A DNA stretch of 64,000 nucleotides from Paenibacillaceae bacterium (GTDB lineage: Bacteria; Bacillota; Bacilli; Paenibacillales; Paenibacillaceae): contig CAAFUF010000043.1 in NCBI GenBank assembly GCA_900766135.1, forward strand, positions 151,603-215,602, in the 5' to 3' direction. Both the position numbers and the translations under genes were made by a program. Positions 8,206-16,121 of this stretch are shown piece after piece. A model generated the notes under the pieces. That model was given only the letters and a program-made list of their open reading frames with translations, did not search any database and was not told the origin of the DNA. Each line of letters starts with the position of its first letter. Position 1 is the stretch's first letter.

Positions 8206-9369
8206 TTAAGTTCCGCTGCGAGCCGCCCGGTTGCGGCCGGCATGCTTCGCTTGATACAAGGCTACGTCGCTAGCCTTGAACAGCTCCGGCAGCGAGGTGT
8301 CGGAGCCCGCAGAGACGGTCACGACGCCGATGCTGATCGTGAACTCGGGACGCCACGGGGTCCCCTGGCTTTCGAGCACGGACATGCGCAGCGTTTCGGC
8401 AAACTGGTCCGAAGCCTGCTCGTCCGCCCCCGGAAGAAAGATGGCGAACTCATCCCCGCCGTACCGGCCGAACAAATCCCCCGGTTTCAGCCGCGGCCGG
8501 ACTTTCCCGGCGAATTCCCGCAGCAGCTCGTCTCCGATATGATGCCCGAACGAATCGTTAATCGTCTTAAAATGATCGACATCGATCAGGATAAACGAAG
8601 CGGGAATCGCTTCCTTCCGGCAGCGGCGCAGCGTCTCCCGCGTTTGGTGCATGAACGCCCGGCGGTTCAACGCTCCGGTCATATCGTCATAGCTGGCTAA
8701 TCTCAGTAATTCCCGGTCGGTCCGTTCCTTGGACAGAAGAAAAAAGCCCATGTTCCCCAACATCATGATCGCATACAAGGCCAGGAAGGATAAGGTCCGA
8801 TAGATGCCGGGATCCAGCATGTCCACCGGCACGCGGGTAAATAAGGCCAGCGGCGTGCGAACGACCAAGGCGGCCGCGATCGTCAAATACATGTAACCCA
8901 ACAGCAGCGACAGCGGGGACTTGGACGGCGAAGCTACCAACCGGGCGGCGGGTACGGCGAGCATTACCGCGATTGAAAGGGATACGACGGTGATCCGAAG
9001 CGGAGCGGTATTATGCAGAACAACAACCAGCAAGTAAGCGGCCATGCCGGCTACCGTCCAATAAGCGTAAAACCGCTTCGCCCTGGCACCAAAGCCGCCG
9101 GCCACCCGCAGCAAAGCCGCGGTTTCCAGCGCGACGCCCAACAGGAAAACCAGGTTGGCGGCAACGATGGCCGCCATGCCCGGAACTTGTCCCGAAACGA
9201 CAAATAACCCCCAGGTTATGACCTGGAGCCATTTGGAAGCATAAAACAGGTTGATCGCCGATTCCTTGGAGTTACGGAACTTGTATGCGCTAAAGAGGAT
9301 GACAGCAAGGAGGTGGCCCAGCACAAGCAAAACGAATACCGTCTTCATATCCAAATTCAGATCCATCAT
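8206..9369 (-). CDS. Membrane-bound diguanylate cyclase (GGDEF)
   Basis: The 387-residue protein has about seven hydrophobic segments in its first 210 residues and a C-terminal GGDEF domain (about 220-385). DVDHFKTINDSFGHHIGD and the intact RYGGDEF signature indicate an active cyclase making c-di-GMP. The position of the usual RxxD product-inhibition site reads KPGD, so feedback inhibition may be weak or absent. The ATG pair at 9369/9366 follows GGTGGAAAG; an upstream in-frame TTG at 9396 has no ribosome-binding site. The membrane part has no named sensor family that I recognise. It stands alone between two terminators. Confidence 0.88.
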   Translation of the reverse strand: MMDLNLDMKTVFVLLVLGHLLAVILFSAYKFRNSKESAINLFYASKWLQVITWGLFVVSGQVPGMAAIVAANLVFLLGVALETAALLRVAGGFGARAKRFYAYWTVAGMAAYLLVVVLHNTAPLRITVVSLSIAVMLAVPAARLVASPSKSPLSLLLGYMYLTIAAALVVRTPLALFTRVPVDMLDPGIYRTLSFLALYAIMMLGNMGFFLLSKERTDRELLRLASYDDMTGALNRRAFMHQTRETLRRCRKEAIPASFILIDVDHFKTINDSFGHHIGDELLREFAGKVRPRLKPGDLFGRYGGDEFAIFLPGADEQASDQFAETLRMSVLESQGTPWRPEFTISIGVVTVSAGSDTSLPELFKASDVALYQAKHAGRNRAARSGT

Positions 9370-9467
9370 GAACTTTCCACCGTCTCCATCCGCCAAATGA
9401 TCATTCGTCTTATATGATTCTTTTTATCATACAACAAATTTCGCCAAAGAGGGACGCGAGATGAAAA

Positions 9468-9516
9468 AAAGCGAGGTTTTTCCAACCCGTGGAACGGGGG
9501 GAAAAGCTCGCTTCTT
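9468..9516 (-). terminator. Terminator after the riboswitch-controlled transporter
   Basis: Reading leftward, AAGCGAGC and a following A/G tract pair with CCTCGCTT across a loop, then a run of T. It lies just past the transporter stop codon. Confidence 0.7.
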
Positions 9517-9534
9517 CTTGATTGGACGGATGAA

Positions 9535-10560
9535 TTATTGGTTAGCGGCTCCCTGGCGGGAGATCAGGAACAACGTGCCCCAAATCAGCACGAATCCGCA
9601 GGCTTGGGCAACCGTAATCATCTGCTGGAAGGCGATCCAGTTGATCAGGACGCCAACCATCGGGAAGCTCAGCTCCGCCAGCGTGGCGACCGACGCTTTG
9701 GTCGTCGTCAGCCCTTTGTAGTAAACCAGCAGGCTGAGGAGCCCGGGCAGCAGCGCTTGTCCCAGCATATTGAGGGAGAGCGCGGCGATTTGCGACGTGC
9801 CGGCCGGAAGGTTCCAAGCGGCCCCTTCGTTCCAAGTGATGGCAAGCAGCAGCGGCAGTGCCAAAATAAACCGCAGCGATGTCACCGTCTCATATTTCAT
9901 ACGCCCGACCATCATCCGGCCCATGACCGTGGATCCGCCCCACAGCGCGGCGGCGCCCAGCGACAGGAGGCTGCCAATCTGCACGAAATCGCTCCAATGA
10001 CCGATCGGCATCGTAAATCCGAAGGTCAGCAAATACGTTCCGAGCAGCGCAATGAGCAAGAATCCGAAGAAGAACCGCGGCAGCTTCTCCTTGAGCAGCA
10101 ATCCGGCCAGCAGGATGGCAAACAGCGGCTGCATTTTTTGCAGCAGCAGGACGGCGTTCAGATCGCCGTTCGACAGCGCCATCGTAAACAGGATCGTGGC
10201 GATGGCCGAACCGCCCCAGGAAATAAAGAGCAGCGCGCCTCCTTGCTTCCAGCCGAGCCCTTTGAGCTCGGTGTGGTTCTTCCACAAGACAGGGATGGCA
10301 AAGAGCGCGATAATGAGATGCTCGATGAGTACGATTTGCGCCGAGGTGAGCGACTTCAGCAGGATGACCCGGAACAGGGGGTCGACGCCCCACAGTGCCG
10401 CGCCCAATACGACGAGCCAAAAACCGCTGCGCGATTTGCGCGCCTCCGTCGTTCCGGACGAAGGCTGAACCTGGCTCGACGCGCCCGTAAGCGCCCTTGC
10501 GCCGGCTCCGGCTCCGGCATTCATCCGGATGCCGCTGCTTGCATTTGCTTTTTCCATCAT
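9535..10560 (-). CDS. DMT-superfamily (EamA) transporter under FMN riboswitch control, probable riboflavin importer
   Basis: The 341-residue protein has a poly-Ala/Gly polar N-terminus of about 45 residues and then ten hydrophobic helices arranged as two EamA repeats (about 48-180 and 195-335). That is the plan of drug/metabolite transporters. The decisive clue is the FMN riboswitch directly upstream (10691-10840) with a terminator platform (10593-10633), which controls riboflavin synthesis or uptake genes. EamA-type riboflavin importers are known as RibN, and the riboswitch-linked ImpX family is similar, so import of riboflavin is the likely role. ATG 10560 follows AAGGGG by 6 bp. It is monocistronic. 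Confidence 0.85.
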   Translation of the reverse strand: MMEKANASSGIRMNAGAGAGARALTGASSQVQPSSGTTEARKSRSGFWLVVLGAALWGVDPLFRVILLKSLTSAQIVLIEHLIIALFAIPVLWKNHTELKGLGWKQGGALLFISWGGSAIATILFTMALSNGDLNAVLLLQKMQPLFAILLAGLLLKEKLPRFFFGFLLIALLGTYLLTFGFTMPIGHWSDFVQIGSLLSLGAAALWGGSTVMGRMMVGRMKYETVTSLRFILALPLLLAITWNEGAAWNLPAGTSQIAALSLNMLGQALLPGLLSLLVYYKGLTTTKASVATLAELSFPMVGVLINWIAFQQMITVAQACGFVLIWGTLFLISRQGAANQ

Positions 10561-10592
10561 GTTTGTCCCCTTCTTGAATAGAGGGTCTACGC

Positions 10593-10633
10593 AGAAAACC
10601 CCCGCATCGACCTTCGTAAAGGTTTGCGGGGGC
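10593..10633 (-). terminator. Expression-platform terminator of the FMN riboswitch
   Basis: Reading leftward, AGCCCCCGCA pairs with TGCGGGGG around an inner arm (ACCTTTACGAAGGT), followed by TTTTC. It lies between the aptamer and the ribosome-binding site of the transporter, so FMN binding should end transcription here. Confidence 0.88.
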
Positions 10634-10690
10634 TGACCAAATAAGCCTGACAGGAACGTAAGGTCCCTGGATCAAACGATAGCTTGATTG

Positions 10691-10840
10691 ATCTTCTCCC
10701 ATCCGGACTTTACCGTCGGCCTTGGAATCGCACCAAGTCAGTCGCACGCGGTCGTTAAAAGCCGCAGGCGAGTCGCGGGCTGCGGTTTCCCTGCTGGAAA
10801 ACCTCACCGCCGGTCAGGAATTTCACCCTACCCCGAAGAT
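10691..10840 (-). ncRNA. FMN riboswitch (RFN element)
   Basis: On the minus strand the conserved core is easily read: ATCTTCGGGGTAGGGTGAAA, then CCTGACCGGCGGT, a variable stem (10745-10795), GACTTGGTGCGATTCCAAG, then CCGACGGTAAAGTCCGGATG and GAGAAGAT, which closes P1 with ATCTTC. This is the classic six-stem FMN aptamer. It senses flavin mononucleotide and, with the terminator at 10593-10633, should switch off the transporter when flavin is plentiful. Confidence 0.97.
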
Positions 10841-10950
10841 CTCTATTCATTTAAATTTTGATTACTTAAGTTGTTTCTATCATAGCGCAGGAGATAGCGT
10901 AACTCTGTTACAAAAATCACAAAGTCTGCCCGCGTCCCAAACATTCAGGA

Positions 10951-12237
10951 TTATCCCCGTTTGACCACGTCGAAATTGCTTTCGATCAGCAGCCAGTTTT
11001 GCGGAAAACTCAAGCCCAGCTTCCAATAGCTCATTCCGCGCAGCCCCAGCTCCTTGATCAGGTTAAACTTGGCCTGGATCGAGCGGGCGTCCTCAAACCA
11101 GACTTCGTGTTCCCGTCCCTCGCCATCCCGATAATGAAAAAACGGAGCTTGGTCGCGCTCGCTGTATCGGATGGCGACGCCATTCCGGGCGGCAATTTGG
11201 ATCGCCTGTTGCGGACTGACCGCCCGGGCGACGCTTCCCTGCACGAACGGCAGCGTCCAGTCGTAGCCGTACAGGTTTTGCCCCATCATGATTTTCGAGC
11301 CCGGCATTTCGGTCAGCGCATATTCGATCACCCGTCTGACCGGCCCGATCGGCGACACCGCCTGGGCCGGACCGCCGCTGTAGCCCCATTCGTAAGTCAT
11401 GATCACGACGAAATCGGCGATTTCCCCGTGCGCCCGGTAATCATGCGCTTCATACCACAAACCTTGCTGGCCGGCGCTCGTCTTGGGCGCCAGGGCCGTA
11501 GACATCAGCCACCCCTGCTGGGCAAAACGCGCTTTGGCTTTACGCAGGAAGGCGTTGTAAGCTTCCCGGTCGGCCGGCCGCAAGAACTCGAAATCGAAAT
11601 GGATGTCCCGGAAGCCGTAATTGCTCGCCGTCTTAACGATGTTGTCCAGAAAACGGTCCTGCACCGGGATATCGTTCAGCAGAATCCGGCCAAGCTCATC
11701 GCTGAACTGGTCGTTCTCCTGGTTCGTGATCACCATCATCAGCACGACCCGGTTCGACCGGGCAATTTCCGGAAACCGGTTCAACGGCGGCTCTCGCAGC
11801 GAACCGTCCCGCTGCGCCTGAAAGCTGAACGGGGCGAGATACGTCAGGTGCGGCGCCGCTTCACGTGCGCTTTCCTCCAGCGCCGGGGCAACCGTTCCGC
11901 CGCGCGGCTCGACATAAGCGTTGAATTCGGCGCTTCTTCGCGGCCGCGGCGGGATGTACAGCCGAAATCCGATCGACAGGGATTGGTCCGCGGCTATGGC
12001 GTTAACGCGGGCCAGCTCCTGATAACGGATACCGAAACGCTGCGCGATCGACCATAAGCTGTCCCCGGGCTGAACCCAGTAATAACTGCCGACGATCGGG
12101 ATAACCAAGGTTTGTCCAACCACAAGGTTCTCCGGGTTCGGCAACTCGTTTGCCTCGACGATATCTTCATAAGGTACGCCATAGGCTTCCGCGATGCTAT
12201 ACGTCGTTTGACCCTGTTGGACGACATGAATCTGCAT
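10951..12237 (-). CDS. sleL: Spore cortex-lytic N-acetylglucosaminidase, SleL/YaaH type
   Basis: The 428-residue protein has two LysM domains (about residues 2-47 and 51-96; QQGQTTYSIAEAYGV and QPGDSLWSIAQRFGI) that bind peptidoglycan, then a GH18 catalytic domain (about 125-425). The GH18 active-site strand reads DIHFDFEF with catalytic Glu217. This arrangement is that of SleL (YaaH), which degrades cortical fragments during spore germination. As in SleL there is no signal peptide; the protein is packed into the spore by the mother cell. The ATG at 12237 follows GGAGGGGAG. The gene shows that the organism forms endospores. It is followed leftward by the FMN-riboswitch region, with no clear terminator. 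Confidence 0.93.
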   Translation of the reverse strand: MQIHVVQQGQTTYSIAEAYGVPYEDIVEANELPNPENLVVGQTLVIPIVGSYYWVQPGDSLWSIAQRFGIRYQELARVNAIAADQSLSIGFRLYIPPRPRRSAEFNAYVEPRGGTVAPALEESAREAAPHLTYLAPFSFQAQRDGSLREPPLNRFPEIARSNRVVLMMVITNQENDQFSDELGRILLNDIPVQDRFLDNIVKTASNYGFRDIHFDFEFLRPADREAYNAFLRKAKARFAQQGWLMSTALAPKTSAGQQGLWYEAHDYRAHGEIADFVVIMTYEWGYSGGPAQAVSPIGPVRRVIEYALTEMPGSKIMMGQNLYGYDWTLPFVQGSVARAVSPQQAIQIAARNGVAIRYSERDQAPFFHYRDGEGREHEVWFEDARSIQAKFNLIKELGLRGMSYWKLGLSFPQNWLLIESNFDVVKRG

Positions 12238-12320
12238 TTACTCCCCTCCTCCATATGGATCATGCTATCTACATCCTATGAAGGAGCAAGTTTGGCCTAT
12301 TCCGCTAGCTAGGCGTTACA

Positions 12321-13196
12321 TCAGAATGCCGGAAGGGCAATCTCGTCGTAATTGTCTTTAAGGAACTGCTTCACTTCCGGGCTGGAAATCGCCTTCGCCA
12401 GCTTCTGGATCGCTTCCGAATCCCGGTTGTCTTGACGGGCGACCAGGGTAATCGCGAAAGCCGAGTCGACGGTTTCCGTCAGCAAGGCGTCCTTCTTCGG
12501 CGTAAGTCCCAACGGGCTGGCATAAGCCGGAGTCATCAGCACCAAATCGGCGTCATCCAGCATCCGGGCCAGCATGAGCAAGTCCACTTCCTCGAATTTG
12601 TAGTTATGGCTGTTTTCCACGATATCCGCCTGGGTAGCTTCGATGCCCACTCCTTCCTTCAGCTTGATCACGCCGGCTTTATCCAGCATGACAAGCGAGC
12701 GGCCGATGTTGGAAGGATCGTTTGCGATCGCGATCGTTGCCCCGTCCGGCAATTCCTCCATCGATTTGTAGCGTTTGGAATAGGCTCCGTAAATCGCGTG
12801 GTAAACCGGCTGAACCGGGACAAGCTCGGTATTTTTGCTCTCGTTATACTGCTCCATGTAAGGCACGTGCTGGAAGAAGTTCGCGTCCACTTCCTTGTTC
12901 GCCAGCGCATCGTTTGGCTGTACATTGTCGGACAAGACGACGACCTCTAGGTCGATGCCCTCCTCTTTCAGCTGCGGTTTAATCAGCTCCAGGATGTCCG
13001 TCATCGGCGGAATCAAGGAAGCCACCTTCAACGTAGTCGTTTCCGTAGTTTCGGACTCCGTCGCGGCCGGTGCCGCCACGCCCGCCTCCGCATTCCCGGC
13101 ATTCGAAGCGTTTGAAGCATTGCCATTATTGCCGCATGCGCTCAGCACCAGCATCAGCAGCGCCAGCGTCATCATCCATTTTCCTGTCTTCATCAT
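12321..13196 (-). CDS. metQ: Methionine ABC transporter substrate-binding lipoprotein MetQ
   Basis: The 291-residue product has a signal sequence with lipobox LSAC (Cys about 21), a low-complexity Asn/Ala linker (about 22-50), and an NlpA-family binding domain (TLKVASLIPPMTDILELIKPQL, DVNFFQH-like DANFFQHVPYM, YGAYSKRYKSMEELPDGATIAIANDPSNIGRSL). It captures methionine outside the cell for MetNI. It is the last gene of metN-metI-metQ, 17 bp after metI, with GGAGGGAGAAACC before the ATG. No terminator is obvious before the next leftward gene at 12237. Confidence 0.93.
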   Translation of the reverse strand: MMKTGKWMMTLALLMLVLSACGNNGNASNASNAGNAEAGVAAPAATESETTETTTLKVASLIPPMTDILELIKPQLKEEGIDLEVVVLSDNVQPNDALANKEVDANFFQHVPYMEQYNESKNTELVPVQPVYHAIYGAYSKRYKSMEELPDGATIAIANDPSNIGRSLVMLDKAGVIKLKEGVGIEATQADIVENSHNYKFEEVDLLMLARMLDDADLVLMTPAYASPLGLTPKKDALLTETVDSAFAITLVARQDNRDSEAIQKLAKAISSPEVKQFLKDNYDEIALPAF

Positions 13197-13213
13197 GGTT
13201 TCTCCCTCCGATA

Positions 13214-13894
13214 TTAGCGTTTATCCAGCCAGCGGGACAACGCATTCCCTATAAATTGAATTCCTTGTACCAGAACAATCATCAGCAGGATTACGACGGC
13301 CATCAGTTCGGTTTCAAATCGCTGATAGCCGTAACGAATGGCGAAATCGCCAACTCCGCCGCCGCCGACCACGCCCATCACCGTCGAGTAGGAAATGAAG
13401 CTGATGGTCGAGGATGTCAGCCCCAGCACCAGGCCGGAACGGGCTTCTACGTACAAAAATTTCGTGATGATCTGAAGCTTGGACGCGCCCATAGACCGCG
13501 CCGATTCGATCACTCCCCGGGGCACCTCCAGCAGCGACTGCTCGACGAATCGCGCATAAATGGCGATCGCGACGACAGCCAGCGGGATGGAGGCCGCCAG
13601 CGTCCCGATCGCCGTGCCGACGATGAGGCGGGTGAGTGGAATCATAAACACCACCAGCAGCAGAAACGGAAAGGAGCGAATGACGTTCACCGCCCCGTTT
13701 AGCAAGCCGTATCCGAGGCGGTGCTCATAAAGCTGGCCTTTGCCGGTCAGATACAAGGCCGTTCCCGCCGGCAGGCCAAGCAAAACGGCCGCCAACAGCG
13801 CGATCCCGACCATGACGAAGGTCTCCCCGACCGCTTCGCCGATTTGGCTGCGATATTGGACGAACCCGTCCCACATCAAGGCAATATCCAGCAC
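13214..13894 (-). CDS. metI: Methionine ABC transporter permease MetI
   Basis: The 226-residue membrane protein has about five helices and the MetI-type inner-membrane domain (ESARSMGASKLQIITKFLYVEA is the EAA loop that contacts the ATPase). The GTG at 13894 lies 2 bp after the metN stop codon and follows GGAGGTGTAGG inside the end of metN, indicating translational coupling. Longer in-frame N-terminal extensions overlap metN and are not expected for this family. Confidence 0.93.
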   Translation of the reverse strand: MLDIALMWDGFVQYRSQIGEAVGETFVMVGIALLAAVLLGLPAGTALYLTGKGQLYEHRLGYGLLNGAVNVIRSFPFLLLVVFMIPLTRLIVGTAIGTLAASIPLAVVAIAIYARFVEQSLLEVPRGVIESARSMGASKLQIITKFLYVEARSGLVLGLTSSTISFISYSTVMGVVGGGGVGDFAIRYGYQRFETELMAVVILLMIVLVQGIQFIGNALSRWLDKR

Positions 13895-13896
13895 CC

Positions 13897-14661
13897 CTAC
13901 ACCTCCGTCCCGCCAATCAGCTGCTCCCGGTACGAAGCGCGGTACCCCGCCATACCGGCGTTTCCAACTTCCGCTTCGTTGCGTTCGAGCGTAAACGCAT
14001 CGGTTAGCCGGCCGTCTTCCATCACCGAAACCCCTTGGCAAATGCCGCGCACCACGTCCATCTCATGCGTGACGATCACGATGGTTACGCCCAGCGTCCG
14101 ATGGATATGCAGAAGCACCTCAAGAATCTCCGCGGTCGTCTTCGGATCCAGCGAGGAGGTCGGCTCATCGCAGAGCAGGATGTCCGGACGGCTCGCCAGC
14201 GCCCGCGCGATGGCCACCCGCTGCTTCTGCCCGCCGCTGAGGGAAGCCGGATATTGGCCGGCCTTATCCTCCAGGCCAACGAAACGCAGGCATTCCCGCA
14301 CACGCTCGGCTTTCTCCCTCTTCGGCAAGCCCGCAAGCTCCAGCGGCACGGAAACGTTGCCGATGACCGTCCGGTTATGGAGCAGGTGAAATTGCTGAAA
14401 GATCATCCCGATCGACCGGCGTACTTCACGCCGCGCGGCCTCAGGGAGCGCGGTAAGCTCCTGGCCCAGGACCGTTACCTTCCCTTGATCGGGCAGCTCC
14501 AGCGCGTTCATCATTCGCAGCAGCGTCGATTTCCCTGCCCCGCTGGGACCGATGATGCCGTGAATCGTGCCATAGGGAATCCGTAGGGATACGTCGCGCA
14601 CCGCCTCGAATGGCCCGTTTTGCAAGCTATACGTTTTGCTGACATGCTCCAAAGTGATGAT
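13897..14661 (-). CDS. metN: Methionine ABC transporter ATP-binding protein MetN
   Basis: The product (254 residues) carries Walker A (GPSGAGKST), the LSGGQKQR signature, Walker B (ILLCDEPTS) and H-loop (VIVTHEMDVV). It powers methionine uptake with MetI and MetQ. The C-terminal NIL/ACT regulatory domain of MetN (about 90 residues) is missing, since the protein ends soon after the ATPase core. Start choice is unusual: GGAGGGGGG lies 6 bp before an ATC codon at 14661, and translation from there gives M-I-T-L-E-H-V-S-K, matching the family N-terminus; the first standard codon is a TTG at 14652, 15 bp from the same site. The promoter at 14733-14761 drives metNIQ. Confidence 0.9.
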   Translation of the reverse strand: MITLEHVSKTYSLQNGPFEAVRDVSLRIPYGTIHGIIGPSGAGKSTLLRMMNALELPDQGKVTVLGQELTALPEAARREVRRSIGMIFQQFHLLHNRTVIGNVSVPLELAGLPKREKAERVRECLRFVGLEDKAGQYPASLSGGQKQRVAIARALASRPDILLCDEPTSSLDPKTTAEILEVLLHIHRTLGVTIVIVTHEMDVVRGICQGVSVMEDGRLTDAFTLERNEAEVGNAGMAGYRASYREQLIGGTEV

Positions 14662-14732
14662 AAGCGTCCCCCCTCCGACCCCTTTCTGTATTACTTATTT
14701 CATTATTCTGTTACATTTGGTTTCACCTGTTG

Positions 14733-14761
14733 ATTATAGACTATGTATTCATCTGTGTCAC
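14733..14761 (-). promoter_or_regulatory. Promoter of metNIQ
   Basis: On the minus strand GTGACA (14756-14761) and TATAAT (14733-14738) are separated by 17 bp, a near-consensus SigA promoter about 70 bp before metN. No SAM (S-box) or T-box leader is visible between it and the gene, although methionine transporters of Firmicutes often have one. Confidence 0.72.
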
Positions 14762-14800
14762 TAAATTTAGTTCATTATTATAAGATTGAATCAAAAACGA

Positions 14801-14834
14801 AAAAATCACCATAGATTTCCATGGTGATTTTTTT
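14801..14834 (-). terminator. Terminator after the orphan reading frame
   Basis: AAAAATCACCAT and ATGGTGATTTTTTT pair around an 8-base loop, with T-runs on both strands. It ends the leftward SDR-orphan unit just upstream of metN. Confidence 0.88.
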
Positions 14835-15150
14835 ACCCTAATCTGATGTTCCAACCTTCCTGCAGGACAGAGCGGTACAGTTCATCCGGTTGATCGTGCA
14901 GCGCACTTTCCGCATTCCGTTCTCGTGATTCCAGCGCCGCAGCCAGCCGCTCGCAATAAGCCACGCGCTCGGCCAAATATTCGTCCAACCGCGGAAATCG
15001 AGGCCCCGGTGTCGGGGTGGCCCCGCTTTTCTTGCGCGTCAGCAGCAGGCCGGGCTCCTCCCGGAGCCTTCCGTCGCTTACGTCCGGTATTGCCGCTTCG
15101 ACGAGGTCTGGGTGCCCATTGGCGGCGGTGTTCCGCGGCGCTCGATCCAA
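14833..15150 (-). CDS. Unrecognised reading frame after the SDR gene, possibly a gene remnant
   Basis: The frame is open from inside the end of the SDR gene to a TAA directly before a terminator, and its codon use resembles that of its neighbours. The C-terminal half looks protein-like, with charged helices (LDEYLAERVAYCERLAAALESRERNAESAL and a final YRSVLQEGWNIRLG). No start codon has a good ribosome-binding site; the TTG at 15150 is nominal. I recognise no family. It may be the tail of a truncated gene, or a chance frame in a GC-rich spacer. The terminator placement favours something once transcribed with the SDR gene. Confidence 0.35.
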   Translation of the reverse strand: MDRAPRNTAANGHPDLVEAAIPDVSDGRLREEPGLLLTRKKSGATPTPGPRFPRLDEYLAERVAYCERLAAALESRERNAESALHDQPDELYRSVLQEGWNIRLG

Positions 15151-15200
15151 GCGCAGGCCAGCGGCGGACGTAAAAGTAAGCCTTGGAGTCGGCCCTTCGC

Positions 15201-15965
15201 CTAAATGGCCGGCATCACATTACCGCCGCTGACCGGGAGGTAAGCCCCCGTGATAAATCCGGCCAATTCCGAAGCCAGGAACGCAACCGCATTGGCGATA
15301 TCCTGGTCTTCGCCCCGGCGTTTCAACGGAACCCCGGCGATATATGCCGCATCGTTGCGATCCGCAAGCCCGCGATCCTGTTCGCTGATCGTCCAGCCCG
15401 GCGCCACCTGGTTGACGGTGATCCCGTGCTCCCCCACTTCTTTAGCCAAAACGCGGTAGACGCCGTCCATCCCTCTTTTTCCCGCCGTATACGCCGACTG
15501 GTTGGGGAAGTTCTGCATGGCGCATTCGGTATTAATCCCGATGAACCGCCCTTTTCCTTTGCCGATCATGGCCGGAATAAACGCCTTGGCCAAAAACACG
15601 CTCTGCAGCACGCAGGATTCGAACTGGCTCACATAATCCTCCGCCGGTTGTTCCAGCACGGAGGTCCAGCTATACTGCACGACCGCATTCGCAACCACGA
15701 TATCCGGGTCGCCAAGCTCCGCCGCTACTTTCGCTTGCATCGCCATGATGTCCGCTTCCCGCGTAATATCGCCCTGAACGGTCATGGCCGTTCCGCCGGC
15801 CGCGGTAATCTCCCGCAGCAATTCCTGCGCTTTGGCTTCATTATGCATGTAGTGGATGGCCACCTTTGCGCCGCAAGCCGACAGCGTCCGTGTCATCACC
15901 CGCCCTAGCTGGCCGGTCGCCCCGGTAATGAGCGCGGTTTTCCCCGACAAATCGATATTTACCAT
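15201..15965 (-). CDS. Short-chain dehydrogenase/reductase (SDR)
   Basis: The 254-residue protein is a classical SDR: TGATGQLG binds the nicotinamide nucleotide (residues about 14-21), VVANAV replaces the NAG motif, and YTAGK is the catalytic Tyr-Lys pair. The catalytic serine position, 13 residues before the Tyr, is a Thr (INTECAMQ), a conservative change that may alter activity. The C-terminal SGGNVMPAI fits FabG-like enzymes. The substrate is unknown; relatives act on sugars, sugar acids or 3-oxoacyl groups. It is flanked by the SLH gene's terminator upstream and the orphan frame downstream. Confidence 0.87.
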   Translation of the reverse strand: MVNIDLSGKTALITGATGQLGRVMTRTLSACGAKVAIHYMHNEAKAQELLREITAAGGTAMTVQGDITREADIMAMQAKVAAELGDPDIVVANAVVQYSWTSVLEQPAEDYVSQFESCVLQSVFLAKAFIPAMIGKGKGRFIGINTECAMQNFPNQSAYTAGKRGMDGVYRVLAKEVGEHGITVNQVAPGWTISEQDRGLADRNDAAYIAGVPLKRRGEDQDIANAVAFLASELAGFITGAYLPVSGGNVMPAI

Positions 15966-16057
15966 TGGCTGGTTTCCCCCTTGAGTCCGTTATCACTGAA
16001 TAGCCCGAATCGAGCGTCATTCCCATTCTACCTTTCGGCCTTTGGAAAAGCGAACCG

Positions 16058-16105
16058 CAAAAAGGCCCGGCCAGGAGAAGCATTCCCTCGGCCAAGCCTT
16101 TTTTG
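16058..16105 (-). terminator. Terminator after the SLH-protein gene
   Basis: AAAAAAGGC-TTGGCC pairs with GGCC-GGCCTTTTT across a 16-base loop on the minus strand, directly after the stop codon at 16122. Confidence 0.82.
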
Positions 16106-16121
16106 AAAAATGAATCAAGCT

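Noticed and set aside
9538..10581. 347-codon frame opposite the DMT transporter
   Set aside because: Antisense shadow, very Gln/Arg-rich; it would also run through the riboswitch-controlled leader.
14662..14800. SAM riboswitch or T-box before metNIQ
   Set aside because: None of the conserved core sequences of either element could be found; only a plain promoter is visible.
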